This document shows, in pieces, positions 57,751 to 64,000 of a stretch of 64,000 bases of DNA. Within the stretch, counting starts at the first letter, position 1. Every line of letters starts with the position of its first letter. Source of the stretch: Gastrolobium villosum (lineage: Eukaryota; Streptophyta; Magnoliopsida; Fabales; Fabaceae); NCBI GenBank assembly GCA_032173675.1, contig JAVKPL010014060.1, positions 1 through 64,000 of the forward strand. Direction: 5' to 3'. The translations under genes and the position numbers were made by a program. Under the pieces are notes generated by a model. The model searched no databases and was not told the origin of the DNA. It was given only the letters and a program-made list of their open reading frames with translations.

Positions 57751-60480
57751 GGACACATCATATTTAAAACCTATGATGTTGTTATTAGTTTTTAGTGCTA
57801 AAAAGATGCGTAAAACTCTTTAGGCAGACTTCCTAAAGTGTTTGGAAGTCCATGGAAATGACTATATTGCATTCACCAATTTGCACAACATTAGATTTTA
57901 CTTGAAAAAATATCAAAGGCTATCTAATTTTACATGGAGCAACTTGTATAGTTGTTATGGCAGCGTTACTTATTAATACACAGTTATTTCATGTTTTTTA
58001 AAAGGGCTGTTTCTTTGTATTTATCAAATTGTCAGAAGTGAGCATACAACTTGTAGTTCTTGACTGCCCATTTGTTTGTATTGATGAGTAACAACGGGGT
58101 GACTTCATTTTTTTTTTGGTACGGAGGTGACTTCAATTTTTTCTTTTCGTAACCGATCCTAATTATCTCTTTGAGGCGAATCAGAATCCCCTGGTATCCT
58201 ATGGGTTCGACTGTTTGAGCTGTCTATGAGACTAATCCATAGTTTAGTTCGGTGCGAGTCCAAGGATTACGGTACTTGTACCCCTCTTCAGATGGTGTTG
58301 GTGGGATTCAAACCGAGGTCTTCTCCCATCACTCAGTTCCCATGCTACCACCACACTTGGCTGAGGTGACTTCTTTTTTTTTTTTTTGGGTGAAAAGGTG
58401 ACTTCATTTTTACTCTTCGATGAAATTGTTTTCCCTGCATTAAGTTTTTCATTTTATTATTTTATAAATACATACTTTTTTGAGATTATGTTTGGATTTT
58501 TGGAAAAAGTTGAAATCAAAAGGAATAGAATGATCACATGAGATTAGTTGTCATTGTTTCATTTGTTTGTATTATGTCAAGTAGGCCATTCTATCTTAAT
58601 ACTTCTATTTTTCTTCCGGACAGCTTGGAGGATATGAAATGAAAGTATTTTATATAATAATAATAGAAGCAATATAATAAAAAAATTATTACGTCTCATA
58701 AAAAAAAATTAATAATGGCTTTAATGTTTCTAGAGTGAATTTAGATAAATTATCTACATTCGCTCTCAAAATGATATCGTTTTGCGTTGAAAAATTAAAA
58801 AATTATAATGAAAAAGACACAAATTATAATTAAAAAAAAAGTTGATTTCTGTCTCATAAAGATGTTTTGGGCTCAATGTAGATAAATTATCTATATTGAT
58901 GATTTATCTACATTGACGGTAGAAAAAAGAACCCATTAATAATATGGTAATTTTATTTCTATTTACCCATAATTAAATATTTAAGTATAGCCTTAAAGTT
59001 AAAGATTAAGAAACATTTTAAATATCAATTAAAATTAACAATAAATAAGTTATTTCCTTAATAATTATACTCACTAAATATTCATCAGCATAGTTAGGGA
59101 ATAGGGATGATAAAAATTTCAACATCTATAGGGATCCACCAAAATTGCCCCCGTTAGGATAAGGGTACCTGTTTTATAAATGGTAGCAAGGACGTGGATC
59201 ATAATAAGTATTTGTAAATTCGTAAAATATTTATTTTAATATACTGCATATATTATAATTTTTTCTTTCATTTTGAGCTGAAGTAAGCAATAAAATTTTC
59301 TTATTATTTTACAATAAAAATTATTGAAAAATATAATTGAACTTGATATGTTAATCTTCCATTGCCATCTCCTTTTATACAAAATATTTTGAAAAGTAAA
59401 AATAAATGAAAAAGGATTCACAAGTAGCGTTTACTGTAACTCTATGTACAATTACGATTCAATGATTATTAAGTGGGTAAAGAAGTACAAGTTGGAAAAG
59501 CAACAGAAAATATTTTAATTTGGTTCGGCATCTAGTTTAAGATATTCCCGTTGCTTGTCGTTTCCTAATCAAATGCCGTGTGGACTGTGTTTTTTTTTCC
59601 TCAATCAAGGCTTACCTTCCCTAAATACTAGCGTATACACTTGCTCATAACTCGATTACGCCCCTCAATTTTTATGCCAAAATACCACATGATACCCACG
59701 TGCTCATCAATATTCAATGCCCACCATGTGTAATCTCCAACTTGCCCCCCACACTCATCCACCAATTATTCTCTTCCAAGCATAAAATTCACCAACCAAA
59801 CAAATAGAGGGAAAGAGATAGATAAAAGAGAAGAAAGAATTGACAAAAAATTAAAGGTGTGGGTCTCACCTCTTTGTGAGAGTGAAATGATATAAATTGT
59901 ATCATTTAAAAGTATAAATATTTTTCCCTCCTTCAAATCACATACCATCATACCAATTCCTTGGATAAATCACTTATTATCATTATTTTACTTTTGGGTT
60001 CATTTATATTTAGTAATTTTAATTTTATAATTAAGTGAGTCATTTGATAATGAGTTGAAAGGTGAATTGAAAAGAGAGAGAGAAGGATATGCGTGGGATC
60101 TAGAGGCGGAAATGGAAGTTTGAAAATATGTGAAGGGGACATAGAGGACATAATTGAAAATGTCATGGGATCTAAATGACATTAGGGAAATTAGCTTTGT
60201 GATTAGCACAAAGCACAGGCAGAGTCACGGTACGGTGTGTCTAAACTCTAAACGGAAGATAGAGGGAGAAAGTGGGAACCGTCTCTGTTAAGGTCAAATT
60301 TCCTCAAACCACCAACTAAAACACCGAACGAAGGAGCTCTCCGCCGCCGTGCACGGCGATTCCCGACGCCTCTAATTCTTATGCTATATTCGATCGCCTG
60401 CGTTCCGCGACTCTCGTCGGCGGGCACGGAATTCCCGGTGACTCACCGGTGGCCCGTAGGAAATCGTCTCGTTGATTATT
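57751..60480. other. Spacer and ATG18 upstream region
   Basis: Kinase 3' UTR (to about 58100), a SINE at 58135-58362, AT-rich DNA, a truncated MITE at about 59800-59935, then the GC-rich 5' UTR of the ATG18-type gene from about 60300. Confidence 0.5.
58135..58362 (-). mobile_element. Full-length tRNA-derived SINE
   Basis: On the minus strand a tRNA-like head has A-box tggtggtagcatgggaac and B-box ggtttgaatcc, with a T-rich tail at the plus-strand left end. The perfect 11-bp duplication gaggtgacttc lies at 58124-58134 and 58363-58373. A third ggtgacttc, next to a T-run, occurs at about 58099, suggesting earlier insertion at the same site. A truncated relative is at 24992-25162. Confidence 0.85.
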
Positions 60481-63400
60481 ATGAAGAACCAGGTAAAGGA
60501 CAACGGTTGCAAGAGCAATGGATTCGTTCCTTATTCTTTCAAGTTCATATCGTCTTGCCTTAAGACCGCCTCCTCCGGCGTCCGTTCTGCCGGCGCCTCC
60601 GTCGCCGCCTCCATCTCCGGCGAAGGAAACGACCACAGAGACCAGGTAGCATTTTGTGCCGGTGCTACTCTTCTAAAGTTGTTAGTTGTTAATGCTCTTC
60701 ACAAATGAGAAGTAAAATATGCGTATGATTTTTGATCATTGTTCATTGAGGGAAATTTAGTTCCGCGAAAACTTGCTGATGCTTGGTTGCTACAATAACT
60801 GAATGCCTTTATGAAAATGCTATTCTTATTGCTGAGAAACATTCCTGAACTGCTTATTGTTATTTCTTATGTTTTGCCTCAAACATTTAAAAAATAAATA
60901 AATAAAATCACTCGCATGACTCAGTCACAAAAGAACAGTTTTACCGCTGCTCCGGTTCGCCCCTTTTTGTTTTGCCTCAAACATTTAAGTTAAATTAAAT
61001 TAAATTTATACTGGATAATTGATTGAAGTTAAGGACTTAATCCGCATGACTATGTTCCATTCTTTTCATACGTAATTCCAATCGGTTTTTTATTTCTTGT
61101 TATTTTTTTATTTATTTTTTTGTATGGGCAAAGTAAAGTGGCATGGAATGTTTAGATTAAAAATATTGATTTCTTCCTTACAAAGGTGGATATGCTAAAG
61201 CAGGAATGTAGAATAGAGTATTAGATACGTGCCAGTCTTAAGAAGCATTGGTTGTGTTGTGGTACTACCAAATAATTTACTGACCCCAATTTGTAGCAAT
61301 GGACTTGTATTTTGATCCGCACAATGCTATGGCAAACTTTATGATTACTTGTCAGCTGTTCACGTATAATTTATGAACCAAGGAGTCAGAATTATTCACC
61401 TCTTTATTTGTCAAGCAGGTGCTTTGGGCTTGCTTTGACAGGCTAGAACTTGGCCCATCTTCTTTCAAACATGTCCTTTTACTCGGTTATTCCAATGGCT
61501 TTCAAGTTCTTGATGTGGAAGATGCCTCCAAAGTCAGGGAACTTGTCTCAAAGCGTGATGATCCAGTTTCATTTTTACAGATGCAGCCTGTCCCTGCAAA
61601 ATCGGAGGTCTGTGAAGGATTCAGAACATCACATCCTTTACTCTTGGTTGTTGCATGTGATAAATCAAAGATCCCTGGTACAATGCAAAACGTCAGAGAT
61701 GGACATAGTGAAGTTCAAGCTGAAAATATTGCCAGCTCCGCTACAGCCGTTCGATTCTACTCACTAAGGTCACAAACTTATGTTCATGCTCTGAGATTCC
61801 GTTCAACTGTCTACATGGTTAGATGCAGTCCTCAAATAGTGGCTGTGGGTCTTGCTACTCAAGTAAGTTTTTGACTTTTTTTTTTTCAATTTTCTTTTTC
61901 CCACTTATATTTGGAAATATTCATGTTACCTTGATATTGCCATCACTAGAACCTGCCTAATTCACTTACCCTGTGCCTCAGTTGGGAGGCCAAGGAATGG
62001 TTGATGTTAATATTGGCTATGGTCCTATGGCTGTAGGGCCCCGGTGGTTGGCTTATGCCTCCAATAACCCATTGGTGTCAAACACAGGTTGCTTAAGTCC
62101 TCAGAGTCTTACTCCTCCTGCTGTTAGCCCATCAACATCACCCAGCAGTGGAAACCTGGTAGCCCGATATGCCATGGAATCTAGCAAGCACTTGGCTGCT
62201 GGGCTGATCAACCTTAGTGATATGGGGTACAAAACATTGTCTAAATACTATCAAGATCTTATACCTGATGGATCCAGTTCTCTTCTATCATCAAGTTCAA
62301 GCAGGAAAGTTGGTCGATTTACATCAAATTCTACAGAAGCAGATACGGCTAGGGTGGTGAGTATTCTATTTGGTGACAAGTTAGCATGTTATAATCTGAT
62401 TTTCTTTTGCAATGCGCTGGACTGCTAACTAGATATTTTCTTTCTTAAAGTAATATTGGCATCTGTATTACAATTTACATGAGATCATCTATTGGTTCAG
62501 CTTAGCCGTAGAAGAAGGATTTCTAAGGTAGTTAATAGCACCGAGTATTTTGCTGAAGTCTCTTCACTTTCCTCCCCCTTCTTTTAATGGTTGTTTGACT
62601 TGTTTCATGTTGGTAGAAACTGGAAAGCAATTGTTGACTAGTATTACTGATCTATTGCAGGTTATTGTCAAAGACTTTGTTTCTAGAGCTGTTGTGGCAC
62701 AATTTAGGGCCCATGCTAGTCCTATATCTGCATTATGTTTTGACCCAAGTGGGACACTTGTAATTACTGCTTCAATTCATGGTAACAACATTAATATATT
62801 TCAAATTATGCCTTCCTGCTCAAGGAATGGATCAAGTTCTCAAAGCAGTGATTGGAGCTGTTCTCATGTGCACCTCTACAAGCTCCATCGTGGCATGACA
62901 TCTGCTGTATACTTCTATTCTCAGTGTTTCGTTAAGGCCTTTATGTTTGGAGCTTAAATTTGGTCAATTGTTAGTGTAAAGTTTTTTACATTATCATCTA
63001 ATGATGTGTTGACCCATTATTAAAATAATTGAACTTCCAAGGTAGTGGTTTTGGTAGTTGAACTTCTTTATTGATTTGGCAATATATGATTGGATGATAG
63101 TGCAAAGAGTAGGGGATCAAGATTAAATCCTTATGTTTATTTCTCTAACACACCCCTCACACAAAAGCCCATTGGGCTTGAAGGGTGGATGATGTATCAA
63201 GCCCAGCCTACTTGTGCTAAGAAACTTAACAATATTTAATTTTTTATTTTAATGGAATGGGGGCATTGGAGATCGAACTCATGACCACTTAGTCATGCCG
63301 GCTCTTATACCATGTAAAGAATTATTTCAGCCCAAAAACTTAAGCGGTTGGGTGAGGTTATATTAAATTTTTTTTTTATTTCTCTAACAAGTTGTTAAGG

Positions 63401-64000
63401 TTTTTACATCATTTTGCATATTATACAGGTAATACAAGATATTTGTTTTAGCCATTACAGTCAGTGGGTTGCCATCATTTCCTCCAAGGGAACTTGTCAT
63501 ATTTTTGTTCTTGCCCCTTTTGGTGGTGAGACAGTTCTTAAGATACACAATCAGGACACAGAAGCTCCTGTTCTTTTGCCAAATTTTTCTCTACCATGGT
63601 GGTTCACTCCGCATTTCACAGTAAACCAGCAGCAGCTTTGCCTGGCACCCCATCTCATGTTGTTCTTTCTGTGGTTAGCAGAATAAAAAATACTAATGTC
63701 GGATGGCTCAATACAGTTGGTAATGCTGCTTCCTCTGCAGCTAGGAAAGTCTCAATTCCATCTGGTGCTGTTTCGGCGGTCTTTCATAGTTCCATACCTC
63801 ACGATTCAGCCAATGGATACTCAAAAATTCATGCTATGGAGCACTTACTGGTTTACACCCCTTCTGGTCATTTAATTCAATATAAACTACTACCATCATT
63901 GGTGGCAGAGTCAAGTGAAATTGCTTCAAGAACAGCCTCAGTTCCTTCAGGACAAATACAAGAAGAGGATTTGCGAGTGAAGGTTGAACCTGTTCAATGG
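60481..64000 (+). CDS. ATG18: ATG18f/g/h-type autophagy protein (partial, damaged)
   Basis: Exons 60481-60645, 61419-61862, 61982-62356, 62661-62906 and 63429 to beyond the edge. The WD40 beta-propeller part contains KHVLLLGYSNGFQVLDVEDAS, FYSLRSQTYVHALRFRS, GYGPMAVGPRWLAYASN, FRAHASPISALCFDPSG and YKLHRGMTSAVIQDICFS, where LHRG is the position of the phosphoinositide-binding (L/F)RRG motif. These PROPPIN proteins bind PI3P and act in autophagosome formation. Two defects are visible. The segment family members carry between GLATQ and LGGQG is missing, leaving TYPVPQ codons stranded in the intron at 61964-61981. A one-base loss within about 63640-63653 shifts frame so that VNQQQLC is followed by an early stop at 63684-63686; the original frame then stays open to 64000. 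The gene is probably full-length elsewhere in related species. Confidence 0.9.
63100..63385 (-). mobile_element. TRIM family B remnant in ATG18 intron 4
   Basis: Contains the family B blocks acacacccctcacac, gcccattgggcttgaaggg, tggagatcgaactcatg, a tggtataagagcc-like primer site (minus strand, near 63302-63314) and agaattatttcagcccaaaaacttaagcgg. The left repeat is not clearly preserved. Confidence 0.55.

Overview
The window is plant nuclear DNA, almost certainly a eudicot. It is AT-rich, its genes are split by many short introns, and AT-rich intergenic DNA is littered with MITEs, SINEs, small LTR (TRIM-type) elements and LINE debris. Chloroplast and mitochondrial targeting sequences, plant-only families (TLP18.3, FAF, DMP, RBK kinase, vacuolar NHX) and a tRNA-Ser all agree. 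A legume or other rosid is plausible, but the species cannot be fixed from sequence alone. Exon structures were assembled by hand from splice signals, codon phase and family knowledge; in every multi-exon model the phases close exactly.

Layout, left to right. 1-2474 (-): 5' half of a sulfotransferase-like/BCAT-like fusion gene running off the left edge, with a TRIM in intron 3. 2475-6032: intergenic, holding a nested MITE and a 5'-truncated LINE. 6033-9557 (+): plastid GAR synthetase of purine synthesis. 9558-11827: a Harbinger-like non-autonomous element with an internal degenerate array. 11828-15688 (-): vacuolar Na+/H+ antiporter NHX, 14 coding exons. 17487-20755 (-): a PsbP-domain lumen protein. 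21798-24249 (+): TLP18.3, divergent from the PsbP gene. 25458-31131 (-): two tandem GDSL esterase/lipases. 33039-38738 (+): a mitochondrial Tim44-related protein, 12 exons. 39541-40092 (+): an unrecognised small basic protein. 41320-42456 (-): a phosphoglycerate-mutase-like protein. 43030-43111 (+): tRNA-Ser(UGA). 45066-45953 (-): a FAF-like protein. 47811-48398 (-): a DMP (DUF679) membrane protein. 52447-57750 (+): an RBK-type receptor-like cytoplasmic kinase. 60481-64000 (+): an ATG18f/g/h-type autophagy protein, cut by the right edge and carrying a frameshift plus an eroded exon.

There is no operon-like logic; these are ordinary housekeeping and plastid genes. The two thylakoid-lumen genes do face each other across a 1 kb shared upstream region. 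From memory, the gene set recalls duplicated Arabidopsis segments around At3g05030-05190, At5g27150-27410 and At1g54710-54790 (NHX, RBK2, PGM-like, GDSL, BCAT-like, ATG18h, FAF-like, TLP18.3), so this looks like a conserved ancestral block. I found no convincing undescribed molecular system. The most interesting items are the damaged ATG18 gene, two GC-AG introns, the tandem GDSL duplication dated by a later SINE, a 51-bp foldback, and several well-bounded small mobile elements with target-site duplications.
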